DNA of 6,786 bases from Anaerolineae bacterium (GTDB taxonomy: Bacteria; Chloroflexota; Anaerolineae; Aggregatilineales; Aggregatilineaceae), in assembly GCA_016929355.1 (NCBI GenBank), contig JAFGJA010000608.1, forward strand, positions 1-6,786, in the 5' to 3' direction. The notes under the pieces were generated by a model, which made no database searches, had not been told where the DNA came from, and saw nothing but the letters and a program-made list of their open reading frames with translations. Shown here one piece after another: positions 1 through 4,669 of this stretch (its first letter is position 1; each line of letters opens with the position of its first letter). Position numbers and translations under genes: made by a program.

Positions 1-28
1 AGCCATAAGTCGAGTCGAGACAGTTGTG

Positions 29-62
29 TATAGTCACTATGTTTCGACTATAGCTTATTTTT
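29..62 (+). terminator. Possible terminator hairpin of an upstream gene
   Basis: TATAGTC (29-35) and GACTATA (46-52) form a perfect 7-bp inverted repeat around a 10-nt loop, followed by T-rich sequence (TTATTTTT, 55-62). A stem followed by a T-run fits a Rho-independent terminator for a plus-strand gene lying left of the window. The stem is AT-rich and therefore weak, and an overlapping alternative pairing exists (AGTCGAGAC near 14-22 with GTTTCGACT at 41-49, one mismatch). The rest of 1-141 has no convincing gene. Confidence 0.25.
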
Positions 63-141
63 GGTGAAACCGAAACAGGGGCGGCAGCCCTGATGAACAT
101 GCTTCAGCGCGTGCCGCCTGATCGGTTACGCAACGGCGAAC

Positions 142-1050
142 TTACTTGTTTTTACCCTTATCTTTGTCCTGGTTGTTGCCATTGTTGGTTTTGTCTTTGG
201 TTTGGCCGGGCGCGCTGCCACTATTGCCGGGCGCGCTATCGTCGTCCTTGTTTTGGCCGGGCGCATTGCCACTGTTGCCGGGCGCGCTATCGTCACCATC
301 GGTATCATCGCCCTGGTTTTTGTTTTTGTTGTTCTTCGAAATGATTTGGCCGGGGGCTAAGGCGCTCGGATCGACATCGAATTCTTTGAGGATGTCTCCC
401 CAGCCCATCGTATCCCGCATGGCGAGGATGTCCAGCCAGGAGGCGTCTACGCCATCTTGGGCCGCTAAATTCAGCGCGCGCGCGATTTCGCCCAGGCCAT
501 AACCACCGTTGCAATGGGCATCAAGCAATTCATCATACGACACATCAAAACTGTCGGCATAGGTTAACAGCACCGGATGATCGTTGCGCAGACAGCCATT
601 ATCGTCATCGTCATCGTCATCGTCATCGTCGCCGACATCATCGTCATCGTCGCCGACATCATCGTCGTCGTCGCCAACGTCATCGTCGTCATCGCCGACA
701 TCATCGTCGTCGTCGCCGACATCATCGTCGTCGTCGCCAACGTCATCGTCATCATCGCCAGTATCGTCAACTAACGTGATGTCAACGGCCTGGAATGTGT
801 CATCATTGAGGAACTGTCCGGTGATTTCGACGTAATCGCCCACTTCAAAATCGGATGGTCTGAACGCACCGGCAGGGGCTACGAGGAATCCGTCAACCAT
901 AAAGGGATCGATACTGGTTATGGTTCCTTCGATTTCAACAGTGATCGGATCATCATCTTGCGCTTGCACCTGGGTAGTTGGTGTGAAGGCTATTGCACTG
1001 GTTGCTAGAATAGAGAGAATGATCCCCCATGCCATTACACGTTTCAACAT
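142..1050 (-). CDS. Secreted DUF5666-like protein with Asp-heptad repeat and helical C-terminal domain
   Basis: This is a 302-residue exported protein of unknown function. Residues 1-30 are a signal peptide: basic start LKR, hydrophobic core to about 21, and likely cleavage after VQA30. Residues 36-96 (EGTITSID, VGDYVEITGQF, FQAVDITLVDD) resemble the DUF5666 beta fold. Residues 98-139 are six exact GDDDDDV heptads, followed by Gly and ten Asp (141-150). Residues 151-235 are a compact helical domain with two Cys (153, 180) that could form a disulfide and two similar motifs, GYGLGEIARAL and GWGDILKEF. The tail (240-302) is disordered, with two SAPGNSG copies and a Lys/Asn/Asp-rich end. The ATG start is supported by GAGGAG nine bases upstream (plus-strand 1060-1065). 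It is a lone gene, divergent from the toxin-antitoxin remnant. The acidic tract may bind Ca2+; this is inference. I am sure of the gene and the export signal, fairly sure of the DUF5666 similarity, and do not know the role. Confidence 0.85.
   Translation of the reverse strand: MLKRVMAWGIILSILATSAIAFTPTTQVQAQDDDPITVEIEGTITSIDPFMVDGFLVAPAGAFRPSDFEVGDYVEITGQFLNDDTFQAVDITLVDDTGDDDDDVGDDDDDVGDDDDDVGDDDDDVGDDDDDVGDDDDDVGDDDDDDDDDDNGCLRNDHPVLLTYADSFDVSYDELLDAHCNGGYGLGEIARALNLAAQDGVDASWLDILAMRDTMGWGDILKEFDVDPSALAPGQIISKNNKNKNQGDDTDGDDSAPGNSGNAPGQNKDDDSAPGNSGSAPGQTKDKTNNGNNQDKDKGKNK
201..297 (-). repeat. Two tandem copies of a 51-bp unit encoding SAPGNSG-x-APGQ
   Basis: The 3' part of the secreted-protein gene holds two near-identical DNA units offset by 51 bp (beginning at 201 and 252 on the plus strand with TTTGGCC). 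They encode DDSAPGNSGNAPGQNK (residues 253-268) and DDSAPGNSGSAPGQTK (270-285). They differ at only a few bases, so the duplication looks recent. The peptide is probably a flexible, disordered linker or tail. Confidence 0.75.
601..759 (-). repeat. Asp-rich coding repeat: six 21-bp units plus a poly-Asp tract
   Basis: This 159-bp tract inside the secreted-protein gene consists almost entirely of GAT/GAC codons. Six 21-bp units (634-759) each encode GDDDDDV, and a Gly plus ten Asp codons follow (601-633). The protein sequence is exactly periodic while synonymous GAT/GAC choice varies between units. That pattern suggests selection for the peptide as well as expansion by slippage or unequal crossing-over. 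Copy number is likely to vary between strains. Confidence 0.9.
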
Positions 1051-1194
1051 GCTACATTACTCCTCTTGAGTTATGATCCACCTTATTTGTTTGACCCGGG
1101 TTAGCCGTTAAACCGAAGTTCTATAGTGAATGTTACTCGGTACTCTGGTCATAGCGCCTTGATCGGGTTATCGTGAGGGGAAATACTATGTGAT

Positions 1195-1386
1195 ATGACG
1201 CTTGATGAGTTAAAACATGTGATCGCACAAACAGTAGTTGATAGGCTGCGACAGGTTCAAGCATGGCCGCGCGCTGCTGATCAGCGAAGTTTGCAAGAAA
1301 TCCTCGATTCGGTTGATCGGAATCGTTGGACTCCACCACCGGGGGCGAGATCGTTGCTTGAACTTTTACGCGAGGACCGTGATTAA
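1195..1386 (+). CDS. VapB-like antitoxin of a type II toxin-antitoxin pair
   Basis: This small protein has 63 residues. Its C-terminal third (44-63) reads RWTPPPGA then SLLELLREDRD, a tail I associate with antitoxins encoded next to PIN-domain (VapC) toxins in Cyanobacteria and Chloroflexota. In such pairs the antitoxin C-terminus wraps the toxin active site, and the N-terminal part dimerises and binds the operator. Residues 1-24 are a predicted amphipathic helix; I see no clear ribbon-helix-helix or AbrB fold. The stop overlaps the toxin start by one base (TAATG), typical of translational coupling. ATG 1195 is the only possible start because an in-frame TGA lies at 1174-1176. The GAGGGG at 1175-1180 is 14 bases away, unusually far. 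The reading frame is undamaged although its toxin is broken, so it may be an orphan antitoxin. Confidence 0.7.
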   Translation: MTLDELKHVIAQTVVDRLRQVQAWPRAADQRSLQEILDSVDRNRWTPPPGARSLLELLREDRD

Positions 1387-1581
1387 TGACATTTTATGTG
1401 GTTGATATAAGTGTTTTCATTCAGTATGCCATTACAGAAACATATACACCTCATGTCAAAGTTTTGGTTGCGCGGTTGGGAGTGGGGGATCAAATCTGTT
1501 TGCCGGAATTTGGCACAGGTTTTGCTGAATGATTTGATCACGCTGCCTGTTTCATTGATGTCGGTCTATATTGCAACGTAG
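1386..1581 (+). pseudogene. Decayed PIN-domain (VapC-like) toxin
   Basis: The frame opened by ATG 1386, overlapping the antitoxin stop, encodes 48 residues and ends at TGA 1530-1532. The start, FYVVDISVFIQYAITETYTP, followed by a LPEF motif at 39-42, matches the first beta-alpha unit of PIN ribonucleases, with the DxS acidic site at Asp7. Intact VapC toxins are about 130-150 residues long and continue with an E-x-x-NVLW helix that is missing here. In the +1 frame, 1519-1578 reads VLLNDLITLPVSLMS before TAG 1579-1581, resembling the DLLxLP segment that comes later in VapC proteins. I infer that an internal deletion of some 30-40 codons plus a frameshift fused two parts of the toxin, and that the C-terminal half with the remaining acidic residues is lost. 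It should have no nuclease activity. Confidence 0.75.
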
Positions 1582-1591
1582 AAATTAATCT

Positions 1592-2110
1592 TTATTGTTC
1601 TTGCTGATTCGCCTGCACCGTCTCGATCAGCCCTTTAATTAATGTCTCTTTTTCCGCATCGGATAACCGCGCTGCTTCGTGCATGAGTTGATACGTACCG
1701 GGCGGCATCGTCCCGTTGCGGATTTCGTCCGCAATGCGCTCGCTGAGGGTTTTGGGCGGGAACGCATCATCAGGATCAACGTATTCCGAATTTTCGTGTT
1801 TGTTCCACTCGGAAAAATTCAAATCCTCGCGGCCTTCGGTCACATCATACCACGTTAGCCACGATACCGGCGCAATTTGCGCATACCAGGGCCACTGCGT
1901 TTCGTTGCTGTGACAGTCGAAGCACGCACTCGCCGCGAGATCGCGCGTCTGTGGCGAATCCCAGATTGGCTCACGTACCAGAGGCGGATTAGTGCGGTTA
2001 AGGGGAATGAATTGGATCGCGCCAAAAACGATCAGTGCGATCACGCCGTTGATCGCCAGCGTTTTGATCCACCAGCGCCGCGTCAGGATGGAGTCGGGAT
2101 GTATGGGCAA
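1592..2110 (-). CDS. Membrane-anchored haem-binding (CxxCH) protein, Haem_bd family
   Basis: This is a c-type haem protein of about 172 residues. From the TTG start, a short basic segment (RRWW) precedes one membrane helix at 17-36. The exported domain then has NRTNPP and the haem attachment site CFDCH (63-67). It continues with NETQWPWY, APVSWL (80-85), DVTEGR, LNFSEW (97-102), and a TMPP segment (134-137) whose Met may be the distal haem ligand, then LMH and an LSDAEK helix. These motifs and their order match the Haem_bd domain (PF14376) proteins. An electron-transfer or redox-sensing role outside the cytoplasmic membrane is plausible, but the partner is unknown. Start choice: GAGGTG lies six bases before TTG 2108-2110. 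The longer starts, ATG 2129-2131 and GTG 2138-2140, have no ribosome-binding site, and the GTG lies in a dispersed repeat. The gene is divergent from the transporter and converges on the toxin remnant with only 10 bases between them. Confidence 0.87.
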   Translation of the reverse strand: MPIHPDSILTRRWWIKTLAINGVIALIVFGAIQFIPLNRTNPPLVREPIWDSPQTRDLAASACFDCHSNETQWPWYAQIAPVSWLTWYDVTEGREDLNFSEWNKHENSEYVDPDDAFPPKTLSERIADEIRNGTMPPGTYQLMHEAARLSDAEKETLIKGLIETVQANQQEQ

Positions 2111-2116
2111 CGGGAT

Positions 2117-2122
2117 CACCTC
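2117..2122 (-). promoter_or_regulatory. Ribosome-binding site deciding the haem-protein start
   Basis: GAGGTG on the minus strand lies six bases upstream of TTG 2108-2110. Upstream of the alternative ATG (2129-2131) and GTG (2138-2140) there is only repeat-derived sequence with no Shine-Dalgarno match. Other minus-strand genes here have GAGGAG-type sites 8-9 bases before their starts, so this site favours the TTG. It could still be a chance match within codons of a longer protein. Confidence 0.5.
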
Positions 2123-2131
2123 AAAGATCAT

Positions 2132-2155
2132 ATAGGACACAGATAAACACAGATT
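2132..2155. repeat. Dispersed intergenic repeat of the GGACACAGATAAACACAGAT type
   Basis: The AGGACACAGATAAACACAGATT segment lies just upstream of the haem-protein gene. Internally it is two loose copies of ACACAGAT. I recall closely similar sequences scattered in intergenic DNA of many environmental bacteria; this is memory, not a search. It lies next to a gene start and yields a spurious GTG start codon. Confidence 0.45.
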
Positions 2156-2332
2156 GTAAAGTCAAAAGCGGATTCATTACGGAAACAAAAAAATGCCCAA
2201 AGTAAGTTTAAGCGAAAAATATCAACCAGAATGTAGGGAAATTGGCGCGATTCGGCAATTCACAACGGGCTTATTTGGGGTTACACTGGACAGCCATTGC
2301 CGGGAAGTTATATAGAGAGGCGAACACGTATT

Positions 2333-3547
2333 ATGACACGGCGCGGCGCTTTGTGGGTCACGTATGCGATTTTTGTGACGATTGGTTTTATGGGGGCGGT
2401 CTGGGGTCCGGCGCTGGAAAATTTGGCAGATCAGGTGGGCAGCACCAAAAGCGCGATTGGGATGCTGATCACAGCAAACTTTCTTGGTTCATGGATTGCG
2501 CAAGCCAGTGTCGGCCCACTGATGGAACGATTGGGACCCCGCCCTCTGTTGTTGGCGGGCATCACGCTGATGACAGTCGGCACGCTTGGAATTTTGATCA
2601 GCCCCACCTTGTGGGTGATTTTGGCGGTGGGCGTGGTTTTTGGGATTGGCTTTGGCGCGTTGGATACCGGATCGAATGTGCTGATCGCGGAACTCTACGC
2701 CGATCATAATGTGTCGGTGTTGAATTCGCTGCATTTCTTTTTTGGAGTCGGATCGATCATCTCGCCGCTTGTGGCGGGGCAGGCGCTTGATTGGTGGGAT
2801 TCGGCGATCCCCGCGATTTGGCTAGGGTTTGTTATGCTGCTTTTGCTTTGGCCGGGGGTGGGGCGTTTACCGGCAGTGATTACGCGCCCCGAAGCGCGAT
2901 CCGAAGTCGCTAACGGGGTGGCGGCTAAATTGGGGAAATTTAGTTACCGGAGCGTGTTGTTGTGGAGTCTGGGGGTACTCCTGATGATCTATGTGTCGGC
3001 GGAAATGGGGCTGAGTACCTGGACCACGCAGTATGTCGAGGAATCAACGCGCTTTTCCAATGTGGCCGGGGCGCGCCTGACTTCGGCGTATTGGTTTGCG
3101 CTGACAATAGGCCGTTTGGCCGGTATCCTGTGGGGCAGCCGCTTGAGCGGTGATGTTGTGCTGCTGATCAGCCTGATCGGATCGCTGGTCGGGGCGGTGT
3201 TGCTGGCGGCGGGATCGGGGCTGATGGGCATGACGGTGATCGGCGCAGTGGTGATCGGCTTTTTCTTTGGCCCGGTCTATCCGACGGTGATCGCGATTGC
3301 TACGGCGACGTTCCGTAGTGGTCCCGGCAAGGCGGCGAGTCTGATCGCGTCAATGGCGAGCCTGGGGGGGATGGTTGGTTCCCCGTTGCAAGGCGTTTTG
3401 TTGAATGAGGTTAACCCGGTATCGAGCGTGATTTTTGTCGCGGCACAGTGTGGGGGTATGGTGATTTTGTACCTGGTGCTGCGGCGGCAGCGCGAAGCCC
3501 GTGATGCGCAGGCCGCCGATCCGGTGCGCGCTCAAAGCGCCTCGTAG
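2333..3547 (+). CDS. Major facilitator superfamily transporter, sugar-permease-like
   Basis: This is a 404-residue inner-membrane protein with about 12 hydrophobic helices in two six-helix halves separated by a polar loop near 180-205. The first half has a motif-A-like loop between helices 2 and 3 (GPLMERLGPR, 61-70; Glu in the usual Asp position). It then has the stretch FGIGFGALDTGSNVLIAE (103-120) followed by LNSLHFFFGVGSIISP. The Asp and Asn in that helix and the N-x-L-H-x-x-F-G-x-G pattern recall fucose-permease and Bsc6-like sugar transporters, so a proton-coupled sugar or small-solute carrier is most likely; the substrate is not readable. ATG 2333 was chosen because it directly precedes the basic MTRRG start and first helix. 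GAGAGG lies 12 bases upstream, rather far. A TTG at 2297 would add 12 polar residues. The last codons and the TAG stop lie inside the 78-bp hairpin element. Confidence 0.9.
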   Translation: MTRRGALWVTYAIFVTIGFMGAVWGPALENLADQVGSTKSAIGMLITANFLGSWIAQASVGPLMERLGPRPLLLAGITLMTVGTLGILISPTLWVILAVGVVFGIGFGALDTGSNVLIAELYADHNVSVLNSLHFFFGVGSIISPLVAGQALDWWDSAIPAIWLGFVMLLLLWPGVGRLPAVITRPEARSEVANGVAAKLGKFSYRSVLLWSLGVLLMIYVSAEMGLSTWTTQYVEESTRFSNVAGARLTSAYWFALTIGRLAGILWGSRLSGDVVLLISLIGSLVGAVLLAAGSGLMGMTVIGAVVIGFFFGPVYPTVIAIATATFRSGPGKAASLIASMASLGGMVGSPLQGVLLNEVNPVSSVIFVAAQCGGMVILYLVLRRQREARDAQAADPVRAQSAS

Positions 3548-3614
3548 GGCAAATTTTCAATTTGCGGGGACCGCGCACGCGGTCCCCACGCGCGCCGCGC
3601 GTCCTACGAGGCGC
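3537..3614. repeat. 78-bp multi-hairpin element between convergent genes
   Basis: The outer arms GCGCCTCGTAGG (3537-3548) and CCTACGAGGCGC (3603-3614) are a perfect 12-bp inverted repeat. Inside, three hairpins abut without a spare base: GCAAATT-TTC-AATTTGC (3549-3565), GGGGACCGCG-CA-CGCGGTCCCC (3566-3587) and ACGCGC-GCC-GCGCGT (3588-3602). Every base is in an arm or a short loop, so the element can fold as a four-way junction in RNA or extrude as a cruciform. It starts within the transporter's last codons and supplies its TAG stop. It ends 10 bases before the stop of the opposing tRNA-methyltransferase gene, so it could act as a bidirectional transcription end. It shares its plan with the element at 6726-6786. 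Confidence 0.8.
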
Positions 3615-3624
3615 AGACGCGCGG

Positions 3625-4116
3625 CTACTCCCCGAAATCGACCTCGTGTTCCGCGAAGAAGGCTCCAGCATCCTCCATCCACTGCGGCCACCCGGCCAGC
3701 CATGACGCTTGCTGCACGTCACGAATACGATCCGAGATCGGGATATACGGCTTGAGATCGAGAATCGGCGTTCCGTCGTTTGCATCGATCCAGGGCAGGA
3801 TCACGACGCCATTCGTTTCGTCCACATCGAGCATGAGCATCGTTGTGATCGCCAGCGGATTCGGGCGGCACTCCGAGCGGCACGCGAATACGCCTGCTGT
3901 TGTGCCCGGTGCGTAGGGTAGATCGGCTTGCAGAACTGCACGATCTGTATTGTTATCATGCTGATCCGCCCACCAAAACACCATGACATGACTGAATTCG
4001 CCCAGCCCTTTGAGCGCCGCCCGGTACGGGGCGAGAATTTCCAACCGGAACATGCCCTCTGATTGGCGCACATGCCCAATCGGGCGGACTTCATACGTAG
4101 GTTGATTCTGTGACAT
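3625..4116 (-). CDS. trmO: TrmO/TsaA-family tRNA methyltransferase
   Basis: This 163-residue protein is the size of the TsaA-like domain alone (PF01980). TrmO uses S-adenosylmethionine to methylate N6 of threonylcarbamoyladenosine at position 37 of ANN-decoding tRNAs, in the cytoplasm. Visible signatures are the N-terminal YEVRPIGHVR, LKGLGEFSHVMVFWW, the SAM-site loop GVFACRSECRPNPLAIT (75-91) and the C-terminal NDGTPILDLKPYIP (113-126). Canonical TrmO usually reads RPNPIGLS, so RPNPLAIT is a variant. The extra C-terminal domain of the E. coli enzyme is missing, as in many short members of the family. The start is well supported: ATG is preceded by GAGGAGG with eight bases between. It converges on the transporter and is divergent from htpG. 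The family is certain, but the tRNA substrate is inferred because distant members may act on other targets. Confidence 0.9.
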   Translation of the reverse strand: MSQNQPTYEVRPIGHVRQSEGMFRLEILAPYRAALKGLGEFSHVMVFWWADQHDNNTDRAVLQADLPYAPGTTAGVFACRSECRPNPLAITTMLMLDVDETNGVVILPWIDANDGTPILDLKPYIPISDRIRDVQQASWLAGWPQWMEDAGAFFAEHEVDFGE

Positions 4117-4186
4117 AGTGCATTCCTCCTCAGGAATTTAGGGTTTGATATACGATACATACGTCGCGCGGCGTGCTATGCAAACG

Positions 4187-4192
4187 TATAAT
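4187..4192 (+). promoter_or_regulatory. Possible -10 box (TATAAT)
   Basis: This is a perfect TATAAT in the divergent trmO/htpG intergenic region. No TTGACA-like sequence lies at 15-19 bases upstream, so the promoter is doubtful. The opposite strand offers an overlapping TATTAT (4188-4193) that could serve trmO, also without a good -35 box. If used on the plus strand, transcripts would meet the hairpin at 4302-4339 before reaching htpG. Confidence 0.2.
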
Positions 4193-4301
4193 AGCGTTAT
4201 ATCGAAAAACTTAATCCCCTAAAAACTGGCGTACAAAGTCATGATGTGGTAAATTACATTAGTCGCGTCGATAAGAGTTTGCTTTACTGCGACGCCGCCG
4301 G

Positions 4302-4339
4302 GGTTGCTGAAAGCTTTGCCAAAGCTGTGCAACCTTTTT
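4302..4339 (+). terminator. Terminator-like hairpin with T-run
   Basis: GGTTGC (4302-4307) pairs with GCAACC (4329-4334), and AGCTTT (4312-4317) with AAAGCT (4321-4326) around a GCC loop. A small internal loop separates the two stems, and TTTTT (4335-4339) follows directly. This is the form of a Rho-independent terminator on the plus strand. No annotated plus-strand gene ends here, so it would end an unannotated short transcript or attenuate a long htpG leader. Confidence 0.4.
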
Positions 4340-4365
4340 GATTCCCCCTCAAAAAATCGGAAAAT

Positions 4366-4427
4366 TTCACCGCAGAGGCGCTGCGAGCAGCGTCACAAAG
4401 AACGCAGAGTAAAGGCAAGGTTAAAAG
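4366..4427 (+). repeat. Dispersed repeat (TTCACCRCAGAG...AGGTTAAAAG), copy 1
   Basis: This begins TTCACCGCAGAG and ends AACGCAGAG, AAAGGCAAGG, TTAAAAG. A second copy in the same orientation lies after htpG (6563-6608), with the same head and tail. Copy 1 carries about 15 extra bases centred on the near-perfect hairpin CGCTGC-GA-GCAGCG (4379-4392) that copy 2 lacks. I recall similar 'CACCGCAGAGACGCAGAG' sequences in intergenic DNA of Chloroflexota and other environmental bacteria. Confidence 0.55.
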
Positions 4428-4508
4428 TCAAAGTCTTTGGTTTTCTTATAGTGTTCTTATATGAAATTGAGGTCAATCTTACGCGCTCGTGTTATTCACT
4501 AAAGAAGT

Positions 4509-4543
4509 AGCTATCAGCACTTAGCGACTAGCTGTTAGCATTC
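4509..4543 (+). repeat. Heptamer array: five AGC-headed 7-bp units
   Basis: Five successive heptamers all begin with AGC: AGCTATC, AGCACTT, AGCGACT, AGCTGTT and AGCATTC. The first three bases are constant and the other four vary, ending in T or C. The period of seven is exact over 35 bases. Two further units of the same form (AGCTATA, AGCTAAA) lie after htpG at 6656-6669. This is a degenerate short tandem repeat of unknown function. Confidence 0.5.
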
Positions 4544-4620
4544 GTTATCTGTGACAATTTTTCTGAGCGCTATTAGCGATGCCAGGTTAAGGCCGAATCT
4601 GATTTCGTTCTGATTTTTTT

Positions 4621-4644
4621 TGTGATCTTTGTGTCTTTGTGGTG
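4621..4644 (-). repeat. Dispersed repeat, inverted copy before htpG
   Basis: Read on the minus strand this is CACCACAAAGACACAAAG followed by ATCACA. It resembles the head of the repeats at 4366 and 6563 (CACCRCAGAGRC) but lies in opposite orientation and lacks their tail. It ends 10 bases before the htpG Shine-Dalgarno sequence, so it would be part of the htpG 5' untranslated region. Confidence 0.4.
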
Positions 4645-4669
4645 AGTATGTTTTAAGGAGAATGCGTGC

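Larger units (their letters stand above)
4131..4669. other. Long intergenic region of repeats between trmO and htpG
   Basis: I find no convincing protein gene in these 539 bases. An open frame at 4304-4510 is a chance translation of repeat DNA. From left to right the region holds a TATAAT box (4187-4192); a 6-bp inverted repeat GCGTCG/CGACGC (4265-4270/4290-4295); a terminator-like hairpin (4302-4339); a dispersed repeat with an extra hairpin (4366-4427); five AGC-headed heptamers (4509-4543); an 11-base odd palindrome CGCTATTAGCG (4568-4578); and an inverted dispersed repeat (4621-4644) just before the htpG ribosome-binding site. Promoters of both divergent genes must lie here. I see no CIRCE element (TTAGCACTC-N9-GAGTGCTAA). 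Confidence 0.6.

Noticed and set aside
601..759. Tandem repeat considered as a CRISPR array
   Set aside because: The 21-bp units are contiguous, without spacers, and encode a periodic Asp-rich peptide in one frame.
93..835. Open frames on the plus strand opposite the secreted-protein gene, including a Cys/His-rich one and a Ser/Pro repeat frame
   Set aside because: They are antisense readings of the repetitive GAT/GAC and SAPGNSG codons. The minus-strand frame has a signal peptide, a ribosome-binding site and domain structure.
1188..1193. ATG-TGA minimal frame between the GAGGGG site and the antitoxin start
   Set aside because: GAGGGG is better spaced (7 bases) for this two-codon frame than for the antitoxin start, which is curious. 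However, it is too short to distinguish from chance, and the antitoxin start is forced by the upstream stop.
4304..4510. 68-codon open frame on the plus strand before htpG
   Set aside because: It starts inside the terminator-like hairpin, reads through a dispersed repeat (RRCEQRHKERR) and has no ribosome-binding site or recognisable fold.
4509..4578. TTAGC-rich stretch considered as a CIRCE heat-shock operator
   Set aside because: There is no TTAGCACTC...GAGTGCTAA pair with a nine-base spacer. The TTAGC recurrences come from the heptamer array and a short palindrome.
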